Shown here in pieces: positions 8,900 to 17,250 of a DNA stretch of 62,336 bases. The position numbers and the translations under genes were made by a program. The notes beneath the pieces were generated by a model. That model worked only from the letters and a program-made list of their open reading frames with translations. It was not told where the DNA came from and did no database searches. Location: positions 1 to 62,336 of the IMG/VR virus record IMGVR_UViG_3300010334_002856; one strand, 5' to 3'. The number at the start of each line of letters is the position of its first letter. Position 1 is the stretch's first letter. Origin of the DNA: a virus.

Positions 8900-9580
8900 A
8901 TGTCATACAACAAAACAAAAACTGACTCTGAACTTGGTCTAAAGGTTCATGAACATCTAGTTAAAATGGGTGTTGAAACACCTTACGAAAACAATGGTAT
9001 AGATCGCAAAATAAAGATTGAACTTATAGAAAAAGCTTTTAGTACTATTATGCGAACATTGGGATTAGATTTAACAGATGATAGTCTAATAGAAACACCA
9101 AACCGTGTTGCTAAGATGTATGTTAATGAAATTTTCTGGGGATTGGACTATGATGCATTTCCTAAATGTACAACAGTAGACAATAAAATGAACTACAACG
9201 AAATGGTTGTAGAAAGAAATGTAAATGTTCAAAGCAATTGTGAGCATCATTTTGTAGTAATTGACGGTGTTGCTACTGTGGCATATGTTCCGAAAGCACG
9301 AGTTCTTGGACTCTCCAAGATCAATCGTATTGTAGAATATTTTAGTAAACGCCCGCAAATTCAAGAACGTCTAACAGAACAAATTTTTCATACACTTCAA
9401 TTTATTCTTGATACTGAGGATGTTGCTGTCATGATTGACGCCCAACATTACTGTGTCAAATCTAGAGGGGTTGAAGATACAGGTTCATCCACAGTTACAG
9501 TTCGTTTAGGTGGCGGATTTAAAACAGATCCATCAGCAAGAAATGAATTTTTAAGTATTGCAAGAATGTGCGGTAAGTGA
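8900..9580 (+). CDS. folE: GTP cyclohydrolase I, FolE
   Basis: Converts GTP to 7,8-dihydroneopterin triphosphate, the first step to 7-deazaguanines (and folate). The 226-residue protein shows the family zinc ligands: Cys in SNCEHHF (about residue 113), the adjacent His, and Cys in HYCVKSRGV (about 183). TPNRVAKMY and the final TDPSARNEFLSI are also family signatures. AAGGAAGGATTC precedes ATG 8900. The stop overlaps the next start (GTGA). Confidence 0.95.
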   Translation: MSYNKTKTDSELGLKVHEHLVKMGVETPYENNGIDRKIKIELIEKAFSTIMRTLGLDLTDDSLIETPNRVAKMYVNEIFWGLDYDAFPKCTTVDNKMNYNEMVVERNVNVQSNCEHHFVVIDGVATVAYVPKARVLGLSKINRIVEYFSKRPQIQERLTEQIFHTLQFILDTEDVAVMIDAQHYCVKSRGVEDTGSSTVTVRLGGGFKTDPSARNEFLSIARMCGK

Positions 9581-10512
9581 AAAATGTAGTTTTTTTATTT
9601 GATAATGAATGGGCACTGGGATCTATTCATTATGGTCTATTTAAATATCTTTGGAACTATGGATATAACTGTAATTTACTTCCTTGGGATAAAATATATT
9701 CTGTAGAAGAAATACGTGAATTAGATTTGTTAATAGATTTCTGGGTAACAAACCCCCACGGGCTTGCAGTATTAAAAAATTCTTTTAGTATTCCTTTAGA
9801 GCGGTGTATTGTTATAGGTCATGCTACTTTGGATTTAACTGAATATGGTTATAAATATGGTTTCGAAGATTTTAATCATGTTAAAAACTTTGGTGTTGTT
9901 AGTAATTTTTTAAAAGATTATAGTAAAACCATAGGTATACCTAGAGAACCTGTCGTTTATCCTATCGGTATTACTTATAATTCTTTTTATACTGAACCGA
10001 ATGAACAACTTCGTGTAGTAGGGTATGCCAGTGCATATCATGGGCGCAATGAATTTACTCAAGAAATGATAGACAGTCCTATATCGCAACCTAGATATAA
10101 AAAAAGAGGTTACCTTGCAAGTGAAGCTACAGAAAAAGCAGGGTTAGAATTTAGGGTAGCAAGTAATTATCATAATAGTTTTGTTACTATGCCAGGTTTT
10201 TATAAAGCAGTTGATGCTATTATTGTATCTAGTTTTGAAGAAGGTGGTAGTTTGCCTTTATTAGAAGCAGGTGCCGCAGGTAAATTAGTTATTGGTACTA
10301 GTGTCGGATGGTGGAACGATAAAGTTGGTATTTTCGGGGGCATTTCTGTACCAATCGAAGAAAACGAATTTATGGAATTTGCAGTAAATGCTTTAAAATA
10401 CTATAGGGATAGACCAGAAAAATATAGAGAAAGATGTTATAGTATAAGAGAACATGCCAAATCTTATGATTGGTCTAACTACGTGGAACAATGGGTGAAA
10501 GAATTACAATAG
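9577..10512 (+). CDS. GT-B glycosyltransferase (GT4-like)
   Basis: 311-residue protein starting at GTG 9577, overlapping the folE stop. The C-terminal half has the retaining GT-B signature: VDAIIVSSFEEGGSLPLLEAGAAGKLVIGT, where the E-x7-E motif contacts the nucleotide sugar. The N-terminal half lacks an obvious acceptor clue. Coupling to folE and closeness to the DpdA-like gene raise the possibility that it acts on modified DNA, but this is inference. Confidence 0.72.
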   Translation: MKNVVFLFDNEWALGSIHYGLFKYLWNYGYNCNLLPWDKIYSVEEIRELDLLIDFWVTNPHGLAVLKNSFSIPLERCIVIGHATLDLTEYGYKYGFEDFNHVKNFGVVSNFLKDYSKTIGIPREPVVYPIGITYNSFYTEPNEQLRVVGYASAYHGRNEFTQEMIDSPISQPRYKKRGYLASEATEKAGLEFRVASNYHNSFVTMPGFYKAVDAIIVSSFEEGGSLPLLEAGAAGKLVIGTSVGWWNDKVGIFGGISVPIEENEFMEFAVNALKYYRDRPEKYRERCYSIREHAKSYDWSNYVEQWVKELQ

Positions 10513-10520
10513 GACAATAT

Positions 10521-11030
10521 ATGACAGTTAATATTATGGTTGATTTGGAAACAATGTCAACAAGATCTAATGCTGCTATTTGCTCAATAGGTGCAGTAAA
10601 ATTTGAAGGTAAAGAAATACTAGATACTTTTTATTGTACTGTAGACATTAAGACTTGTAAAGATGCAGGAATGCATATCTCAAAAGAGACAGTCAAATGG
10701 TGGTCTGAACAAAATAAAGAAGCACTGCGAGAACTTACCCGCAATAATATCCCACTAAAACAAGCACTAGATGAATTTGAGGAATGGTTCGGACCTAAGA
10801 GCCTACCTGTATGGGGCAACGGTGCAGTCTTCGATAATACAATTTTAGCAAATGCGTATTTTAACACTGATAGAGAACCTCCATGGAAATGCTGGGATGA
10901 TCGTTGCTATCGCACAGTTAAAGCATTATTCCATTGGGTACCTGCAGATGCAAGAGAAGGAACATATCATAATGCTTTAGATGATGCTATGCATCAGACT
11001 AAACATCTAATCAAAATACTAGGTGAATAA
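10521..11030 (+). CDS. DnaQ-like 3'-5' exonuclease (DexA/RNase T-like)
   Basis: DEDDh-type exonuclease of 169 residues. It shows MVDLETM (first D and E, residues 6-10), GNGAVFDNTIL (second D, about 104) and YHNALDDAMHQT (H and last D, about 149-154). It resembles phage proteins related to T4 DexA, which degrade single-stranded DNA. ATG 10521 is preferred over 10491 because TAGGAC lies 6-8 bases upstream. Only 2 bases separate it from the next gene. Confidence 0.82.
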   Translation: MTVNIMVDLETMSTRSNAAICSIGAVKFEGKEILDTFYCTVDIKTCKDAGMHISKETVKWWSEQNKEALRELTRNNIPLKQALDEFEEWFGPKSLPVWGNGAVFDNTILANAYFNTDREPPWKCWDDRCYRTVKALFHWVPADAREGTYHNALDDAMHQTKHLIKILGE

Positions 11031-11032
11031 GT

Positions 11033-12397
11033 ATGAAAATATATAGTAAGCGTATTGCTTTTTGTATTAGTGATCAACATCTTGTACCCCACGGAGGTAT
11101 AGGGCAATTTGCTAAAGGCTTTACTGAGATGGCTAAAGACTTAAATTGGAAAGTTGATTTAATTTTAGATAAGGCGTCAAGTAACGATTTCGGTGCACTG
11201 GTTGAGTCTTTAGGTGCTAACATAATCACTTCGGATGCGCCTATGTCATATAAGAATCATACCGGCACATTTGCATTTACTGATTCTATTAATTTTGAGA
11301 AGATGCTCAATTTTAGGAATGCTATAATGAAAGCATTTAATACTAATCTATATGATATGATAGTATGTAATTCATTAGAAGCAATGCCTGCTGCTTTATC
11401 TTTTGATCTAAACAAATATATCCCAGTTGTATTCTACACACATGAGGAAAGTATGGTGTTCCGTGACACTAGAAAATTCAAAGGGGTGTTTAGTGAAAGT
11501 TGCAATGAGTTCTTTAATAATTTAATGAATCTTGAAAATTGTTATATTGGTACGCAATCTGATCGTAACGTGAATGAAATCTCAGGCAACGGGGGAATCA
11601 ATGTTAAAAAATTACCTATGCCTATGTCTGAACGAGGTCTCCTTGTAGAAAATAATGGAACAAGAGAGGGTGTACTTTATATTGGTCGTTGGGAAGATAG
11701 AAAAAATCCTGAAGCATTTCTTAAAATTATAAAAGAAACAGGATTGCCTGCAAAGATTATTACTAATAGTAATGGTAAGAAAAAATTCGAAGCTCGTCTC
11801 GCAGAATTGGAAATTACTAATTATGAAATTAAGTCAGGAGTTGTTGGTGACGAAAAAGTAGACTTTATTAAATCTGCAAAAGTTCATTTTAATCCTTCTT
11901 TACGAGAAAATTATCCATTTACATTCTTTGAATGTCTTGGTCATATGCCATGTGTTGTTATTGACAAATCGGAATGGGTAACAAACTTCGATAAAAAATA
12001 TTATATTAGAAAACCAGTATCAGAAGCAGGCGAAGCTATTAAGGCTGTTTATGGAATGAAACCTGAAAAATGGTATGGTAATGGTGCACTACAATATATT
12101 AAAGATTTGGATTCGGGCACAGCAAAGTATTGGAAAGACTTTGTAGAATCATACGCCCCTTCGGTCACATCAAAATCAGATTCTGCAAAAATAAATGAGT
12201 ATTCCGAAATTAAATATATTGACTTTGTTCGCATACTAAATAGGTCATTCTTAGCAATAGATGATGTCAAAAGTGTATTGACAAATAAGTCAAAGTATAA
12301 TATAATTTATACAGACAAAGACACATACTTGGCAAAAGATCCAAACTTCATACCATCTGAAAAAGAAACAGATACTTTAGAAAGCTTATTCGCATGA
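11033..12397 (+). CDS. GT-B glycosyltransferase with LESLF C-terminal tail
   Basis: 454-residue GT-B enzyme. N-terminal HGGIGQFAKGF is the donor-side glycine loop. Mid-protein YIGRWEDRKNPEAFLKII begins the second Rossmann domain, and NPSLRENYPFTFFECLG near residue 290 is the nucleotide-sugar E-x7-E-like motif. The last residues TDTLESLFA resemble the DNA polymerase terminus (TLEGLFG at 53747) and the next gene's terminus (SLEELFG), suggesting sliding-clamp binding. Stop and next start overlap (ATGA). T4 alpha-glucosyltransferase is a reported gp45-binding analogue, so DNA glycosylation is the leading guess. Confidence 0.72.
   Translation: MKIYSKRIAFCISDQHLVPHGGIGQFAKGFTEMAKDLNWKVDLILDKASSNDFGALVESLGANIITSDAPMSYKNHTGTFAFTDSINFEKMLNFRNAIMKAFNTNLYDMIVCNSLEAMPAALSFDLNKYIPVVFYTHEESMVFRDTRKFKGVFSESCNEFFNNLMNLENCYIGTQSDRNVNEISGNGGINVKKLPMPMSERGLLVENNGTREGVLYIGRWEDRKNPEAFLKIIKETGLPAKIITNSNGKKKFEARLAELEITNYEIKSGVVGDEKVDFIKSAKVHFNPSLRENYPFTFFECLGHMPCVVIDKSEWVTNFDKKYYIRKPVSEAGEAIKAVYGMKPEKWYGNGALQYIKDLDSGTAKYWKDFVESYAPSVTSKSDSAKINEYSEIKYIDFVRILNRSFLAIDDVKSVLTNKSKYNIIYTDKDTYLAKDPNFIPSEKETDTLESLFA
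12278..12306 (+). promoter_or_regulatory. Internal sigma70-type promoter ahead of the DpdA-like gene
   Basis: TTGACA, 17-base spacer, TATAAT, perfect hexamers, inside the 3' end of the glycosyltransferase gene and 88 bases before the next start. It could give extra early transcription of the base-exchange enzyme. AT-rich coding DNA can match by chance, so this is moderate. Confidence 0.5.
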
Positions 12398-13683
12398 GTA
12401 AAATTTTAGAATATGTAATATCAGGTCCAGCATATCTGAGACTGGGTGCAGAACAATGTAATGATCCAGAGACATTACAAATGATTATTGATCTAATTAA
12501 TAAAACTGTTCATAATAAAAATAATCACCAATTCTCATTATTGTATAATGGATTTACAGAAAAGAACTTTGGTAATAAGTTGCAGAAGTTTAGACCAGCA
12601 ATTAAAAATATTCATGCTGACTCTGGGGGATTGCAAATTATTACTCGAGGATTGCAGAATACTCCAGAGACAAGAAACAAAGTATATGAGAATCAAGGCA
12701 CATATGCTGACATTGGTATGGCGTTTGATGAGATTCCAGTAAAATCCACATCTGCTAGTGGTGTATCAGCAAAGATTGATACTAAGCGTAGATATGTTGA
12801 CATGGAAAATTTTGAGTCTTATGCGAGAGCAACAGGCAGAAATGTTAAAGATCAAATTCTAAAATTTGATTCATTAAAGAGCAAGTGTAAACCATTTGCC
12901 ATTTTGCAAGGTTCGGGTGCAGATACTTATGCTAAATGGGCAGAATGTATGTTAGCTGAAATACCTAAAGAACTACATCATCGTATCGGTGGTGTTGCCA
13001 TGGGATCAGCTGCATTGGGTATGGGACCCCTTGAAGATGTTAAACGGGCATTTTATGTTAATTCTGTTCCATTCGAAAGACCATTTCATTTGCACGTCTT
13101 AGGTGTAGGTGCACTTAAACGTATTTTACCTTATTTGCTATTTAGTCAAACTGGTCTATATGATGGTGTAGATATCTCGTATGATTCTACAACACATTCT
13201 ATGTCATTGGACAATGGATTGTTTTACTTCTCACACTGTAAGAAAAATAGCCCAGGTGATTATGGCGGTTCTTCAGTAAAAATGGGAAGAGAATATTCTA
13301 ACATTTATAGAACAGTTGTTAGTGAGATTAATTCTGTATGTGGCACAGAATATACGCCCGAGGAATATCACAAGTTAATGAATATTGCGGTTGGTCTATA
13401 TTTAGAACAAGGTGGCAAATTCATTGATGTAATGAAAGCAAGATTGGCATTTATTTTAACTAATGTGCATAACTTTACAATGGATGTTTCTGAACTAATG
13501 AATTCAAAAGAAAATTTCTTAAGATTCTGCAGAGACAAAGGTTGTGAAAACGAATACTCTACATTATTTGATGTAAAGACAAACGAGGATTTTCTTTATT
13601 GGGAAAAGCATGTCGGTAAATTTATGGATTCGGAGCCAGTCAATGCTGTGGCTCCATCTTCACTTGAGGAGTTATTTGGATGA
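12394..13683 (+). CDS. dpdA: DpdA/TGT-like 7-deazaguanine transglycosylase
   Basis: 429-residue protein related to queuine tRNA-ribosyltransferase. It has HADSGGLQIITRG near residue 74 (TGT DSGGFQ), GGVAMGSAALGMG near 198, HVLGVGALKRILPYL and GVDISYDSTTHS near 258, the expected order for catalytic and substrate-binding aspartates. In phages such proteins (DpdA) swap guanine in DNA for a 7-deazaguanine; folE, queE and queD are all nearby. The C-terminus SLEELFG resembles the DNA polymerase tail. It overlaps both neighbours by ATGA. DNA rather than tRNA as substrate is inferred. Confidence 0.82.
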   Translation: MSKILEYVISGPAYLRLGAEQCNDPETLQMIIDLINKTVHNKNNHQFSLLYNGFTEKNFGNKLQKFRPAIKNIHADSGGLQIITRGLQNTPETRNKVYENQGTYADIGMAFDEIPVKSTSASGVSAKIDTKRRYVDMENFESYARATGRNVKDQILKFDSLKSKCKPFAILQGSGADTYAKWAECMLAEIPKELHHRIGGVAMGSAALGMGPLEDVKRAFYVNSVPFERPFHLHVLGVGALKRILPYLLFSQTGLYDGVDISYDSTTHSMSLDNGLFYFSHCKKNSPGDYGGSSVKMGREYSNIYRTVVSEINSVCGTEYTPEEYHKLMNIAVGLYLEQGGKFIDVMKARLAFILTNVHNFTMDVSELMNSKENFLRFCRDKGCENEYSTLFDVKTNEDFLYWEKHVGKFMDSEPVNAVAPSSLEELFG

Positions 13684-14072
13684 GTATGTTTACACTAAAT
13701 AAAAGTTATATATGGGCAACCTTTCGTAAAGAAGGTATCCATAAGTATCCTGCAGCTGCAACTGACCCCAAGTTAGCTACAGGTGATTGGTTAGATGTTT
13801 CCTTTTTAGGTACGCCTCATAGGCATATTTTTCATTTTAAAGTTGAAATGGAAGTGTTTCATGATAACAGAGATGTTGAATTTATTCAGGCAAAGCGTAT
13901 TATGGAACGATGGTATTCTGATGGCACATTACAATTAGATTATAAATCATGCGAAATGATGGCAAGAGAATTGTATGCCAGATGTCTTGAGCAATGGCCT
14001 TCAAGATGTTATACTATAGAAGTATCAGAAGATGGTGAGAATGGATGCAGACTTGTTTTTGAGGAGAGATAA
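13680..14072 (+). CDS. QueD/T-fold-like protein (divergent)
   Basis: 130 residues, translationally coupled to the DpdA-like gene (ATGA) and to the next glycosyltransferase (TAATG). The layout resembles QueD: MFTLNKSY start, PHRHIFHFKVEMEVF in place of the HGHxYxxxV zinc-histidine strand, then DVEFIQAKRI (QueD xVxDFxxLK), and ending EVSEDGENGC. The catalytic cysteine is not obvious. It may process or bind a pterin/deazapurine intermediate. A true queD exists at 16293, so this is a second, diverged member; low-to-moderate certainty. Confidence 0.5.
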   Translation: MSMFTLNKSYIWATFRKEGIHKYPAAATDPKLATGDWLDVSFLGTPHRHIFHFKVEMEVFHDNRDVEFIQAKRIMERWYSDGTLQLDYKSCEMMARELYARCLEQWPSRCYTIEVSEDGENGCRLVFEER

Positions 14073-15241
14073 TGAGTAAGTTATATTATATGGGTTTAGA
14101 GCCTTATGAAGGTCGATATACTTTACAACTTCAGCAATGGAGTGAAGCGGCATTTAAACGCAGAGGAATTGATTATGAAATTATACACGGTGATATTCTT
14201 GACGATTCCAAATCTATCGTAACAGGTCAGGTGCTTGATGCACATGGTCGTAGTTATTATTCTTTAACGCAGATGGCTAATCTTGTTAAAAAAATGAAGT
14301 CGGGTGAGATTACCTGGAACGATACTATTTTCTTTGAGGATATGTTTACGCCCGGCATTGAAGCAATTCCCTACATTGTGGATCAATTACCTTGGGAATA
14401 TCAACCTGAGATTTATGTTCGTTGTCTTGCACAGACAATAGACCCAGATGATTTCCTTCATGTATGGGATATGCAGGAATGGATGGGGCATTATGAAAAA
14501 ATGTGTGATACTTGGGTAACAGGTATTCTTGCATCGAATGAAGAGATGGTTGCACATATGAGGATCGCAGGTTGGAAAGCACCAATCTATAATATCTCCG
14601 GATTAGCATTTGATAAAGATGAAGTACAAAGTCGTATTGCTGAAATTAAACCATTCATTACTCGTAAAAAGCGAGTGGTGTTTGCTGCTAGATTCGATCA
14701 GGAAAAGCAACCAGGATTCTTTATGGATCTAGTTGAGGACTATGGTAAGTATAATCGAGATGTAGAGTTTGCTGTTTTATCGGGCGGTCCATTACGTAGT
14801 AACGATCAAAAGTATTTAGATCGCGCAAGGGAATTAGAAAAAACTTCTAATTTTAAGATCTATGAAAATCTTAAAAAGAATGAATATTATGAATTGTTGG
14901 CAGATTCTCGAGTATTGTTTAATTGCGCTTTACAAGATTGGGTAAGTAACACAGCATCAGAAGCAGATGCACTTGGTACAAATTGTTTGTATCCCGCCTA
15001 TAGATCTTTCCCTGAGTCATTTGCTAATGACGCGGAATGTTTATATATTCCTTGGTCTATGGAAGATGTTAAAAATAAACTAGATAATTTATTAGTTAAA
15101 CCAAGAAAGAAAATGGGACAATTATCTAATTGGACTACTGGAACTATTGACAGATGTATTGACATTATGATTGATGGATCTGAGAAATGGTATCGTAATA
15201 CTAAGGATTATAGAAACAATGTCTCAGAATCAAAATACTAA
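14072..15241 (+). CDS. GT-B glycosyltransferase
   Basis: 389 residues. The second half carries RVVFAARFDQEKQPGFFMDLV (start of the donor-binding domain) and VLFNCALQDWVSNTASEADALGT, matching GT4-like enzymes where the E of SEADA contacts the sugar nucleotide. The first half has an unusual acidic/aromatic stretch (FFEDMFTPGIEAIPY) perhaps for acceptor binding. It is coupled to the QueD-like gene upstream and overlaps galE by 23 bases, which could supply UDP-galactose or UDP-glucose. Acceptor unproven. Confidence 0.7.
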   Translation: MSKLYYMGLEPYEGRYTLQLQQWSEAAFKRRGIDYEIIHGDILDDSKSIVTGQVLDAHGRSYYSLTQMANLVKKMKSGEITWNDTIFFEDMFTPGIEAIPYIVDQLPWEYQPEIYVRCLAQTIDPDDFLHVWDMQEWMGHYEKMCDTWVTGILASNEEMVAHMRIAGWKAPIYNISGLAFDKDEVQSRIAEIKPFITRKKRVVFAARFDQEKQPGFFMDLVEDYGKYNRDVEFAVLSGGPLRSNDQKYLDRARELEKTSNFKIYENLKKNEYYELLADSRVLFNCALQDWVSNTASEADALGTNCLYPAYRSFPESFANDAECLYIPWSMEDVKNKLDNLLVKPRKKMGQLSNWTTGTIDRCIDIMIDGSEKWYRNTKDYRNNVSESKY

Positions 15242-16253
15242 TACTGTTATAGTAACAGGTGCTGCCGGCTATATCGGTGGCGCTACATGTATTGCATTAA
15301 AAGAACATGGTTATAAAGTAGTGGGTATTGACAAAAGAAAACTACACAAGCATATGGAATATTATGTAGATCAATTTGTCAATGAATGTTTTACACACCC
15401 GTTTTCATTGGAGCACCTTGAGCGCAACCCTGTTGCTGTTATACATTGTGCAGGAACAAGTTTAGTAGGACCGAGTGTAGAGAATCCTTCAGAATATTTT
15501 AATAATAATGTGGCAAAAACATTGAAGTATTTAGATTACATACGTCGGTGGGCACCTAATATTAAGTTTGTTTTTAGTAGCAGTGCTGCAGTTTATGGTG
15601 AGCCGATAGGTATGATATTGACTGAGGCTTCTGAAACTAAACCAATATCTCCATATGGTGAATCTAAACTAATGACAGAAATGATGTTAGAGAGATTTAA
15701 AGTTGCATACGGATTGAAGTATGTGTCATATAGATATTTTAATGCATGTGGCGCAGTTGAAGGTGGGGTACATGGGCAAGAACCCGACGCCACACATATA
15801 TTTGCGAAATTGTTTGAAGCCGCTTTACAAGGTAATGATTTTACTATTAATGGCGCAGACTTTCTTACACGAGATGGTACTTGTGTTAGAGATTATATCC
15901 ATGTAACAGATATAGCCGATGCTCATGTTTTAGCTATTGACAAAGATATTGAAGGGATATATAATATAGGAACATTAAAGGGTCATTCGAATCTTGAGGT
16001 GTTTACTGCAGTTGAAGATTTTTTAATCAATAACGAAGCAATAAACGACCGAATTATATGTCATATAGATGTACGAAGAAAAGGCGATCCGGCAACACTA
16101 ATTGCTAGTGCAGAAAAATTATTAGCAGATACTGGGTGGAAACCTAAAAGAAAATTAAATGATATTATAGAAACGTTATACGATTGGTATAACTCTAAAT
16201 ATTATCATAGATTAAAAAAGCGGTCTTTAAATGACATTCACCCCGCTATATAA
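15219..16253 (+). CDS. galE: UDP-glucose 4-epimerase GalE-like
   Basis: 344-residue extended short-chain dehydrogenase. The NAD-binding GAAGYIGG is at residues 12-19, SSSAAVYG carries the catalytic Ser/Thr strand, YGESK (about 146) is the Tyr-x3-Lys pair, and RYFNACGA plus RDYIHVTDIADAH are typical GalE motifs. ATG 15219 (MSQNQNTN) is chosen over an upstream in-frame ATG because of AAGGATTATAG just upstream. It overlaps the preceding glycosyltransferase, so it likely feeds a sugar donor to it. Confidence 0.9.
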   Translation: MSQNQNTNTVIVTGAAGYIGGATCIALKEHGYKVVGIDKRKLHKHMEYYVDQFVNECFTHPFSLEHLERNPVAVIHCAGTSLVGPSVENPSEYFNNNVAKTLKYLDYIRRWAPNIKFVFSSSAAVYGEPIGMILTEASETKPISPYGESKLMTEMMLERFKVAYGLKYVSYRYFNACGAVEGGVHGQEPDATHIFAKLFEAALQGNDFTINGADFLTRDGTCVRDYIHVTDIADAHVLAIDKDIEGIYNIGTLKGHSNLEVFTAVEDFLINNEAINDRIICHIDVRRKGDPATLIASAEKLLADTGWKPKRKLNDIIETLYDWYNSKYYHRLKKRSLNDIHPAI

Positions 16254-16292
16254 ATTCTGCATGTCATCAAACTTACTCATTAGAGGCAAGAG

Positions 16293-16742
16293 ATGGCTAA
16301 ATATTTCTCAACAAAACATTACGGGCACAACATTGGTTTAAGTGCTGTATTTAGACAACCTAACGCAGATCATAGTCATTGCCATTTGCTGCATGGTTAT
16401 AGTTTAGCATTTACTTTTACATTTGGATGCGATGCCCTAGACAACAAAAATTGGGCAGTAGATTTTGGTGGTCTTAAACCACTCAAGGCATGGTTGGAAG
16501 ATCACTTTGATCATAAGCTGGCCCTGGATAAAGCAGATCCACATCTGGCCAAGTTCCAGGAACTTGAAGCCTTGGACTTGGCAGAGATCCGCATCTTTGA
16601 TGGGGTGGGTGTAGAGAAGTTTGCTGAACATGCATTTAACTTTGCGGATCAGTTAATCAGAAATGCATCTAATAATCGTTGTTATTGTGTTAAAGTTGAA
16701 TGTGCAGAACATGGTGCTAACTCAGCTATTTACGAAGGCTAA
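16293..16742 (+). CDS. queD: 6-carboxy-tetrahydropterin synthase QueD
   Basis: 149-residue T-fold enzyme converting dihydroneopterin triphosphate to 6-carboxytetrahydropterin, the step between FolE and QueE. It shows SHCHLLHGYSLAF: the catalytic Cys (about residue 30) and the zinc histidines, then WAVDFGGLKPLKAWL and FDHKLAL, all family hallmarks, and a C-terminal VECAEHGANSA with the substrate Glu. A good AGAGGCAAGAG precedes ATG 16293. With queE and folE it completes the route to 7-carboxy-7-deazaguanine. Confidence 0.92.
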   Translation: MAKYFSTKHYGHNIGLSAVFRQPNADHSHCHLLHGYSLAFTFTFGCDALDNKNWAVDFGGLKPLKAWLEDHFDHKLALDKADPHLAKFQELEALDLAEIRIFDGVGVEKFAEHAFNFADQLIRNASNNRCYCVKVECAEHGANSAIYEG

Positions 16743-16770
16743 AGATTTGTGAAGTATTTAAAGGAGTGAT

Positions 16771-17250
16771 ATGCCAAGTAATGTAATGAAGGGTGTTAAT
16801 AGTAGAGATGCCATAATTAGGGAACAATTGGTGCCCTTTATTAATCGTAGTAGTAGCGAATATCCTGTAGAAGTCGGCTCCTCATTTTTTGCTCCTGTAA
16901 AAGTTGAAGATCAAAAAGACATATCATTAAATGTTGCAAAAGAACATGCCAAACAAGAATATGATAGAATCATGCAAATGGTTGAGATACTACAAGAACA
17001 AGCAAAACAATTGGTAAGTAGACTTGATGCCACAGATTTAGTGCATGGAACAATGTTTTCTTTTAATCCTGTTTATGGGAAAGAATACCACATATATTTA
17101 AATACATATCTCGATAAAAATCAAATGAGTTTGATTGGTCCAAAAAATTGGAGCGGAAATATACCTGAGCATTTGACTTTTGTTGCATCCGTAATTAAAA
17201 AAGGAGATTCAACTTGGGAGTACGTGGATGAAGATAGCGTTAGTAACTGA
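16771..17250 (+). CDS. DUF2452 family protein
   Basis: 159-residue protein that fits DUF2452: a Pro-Phe start (LVPFINRSSSEYPVEV), a central helix rich in Ala, Gln and Met (EYDRIMQMVEILQEQA), then HGTMFSFNPVYGKEYHIYL, MSLIGPKNW and a final GDSTWEY. The function of the family is unknown; phage and bacterial members exist. It overlaps gp47 by 23 bases and has AAGGAGTG upstream of ATG 16771. Confidence 0.72.
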   Translation: MPSNVMKGVNSRDAIIREQLVPFINRSSSEYPVEVGSSFFAPVKVEDQKDISLNVAKEHAKQEYDRIMQMVEILQEQAKQLVSRLDATDLVHGTMFSFNPVYGKEYHIYLNTYLDKNQMSLIGPKNWSGNIPEHLTFVASVIKKGDSTWEYVDEDSVSN

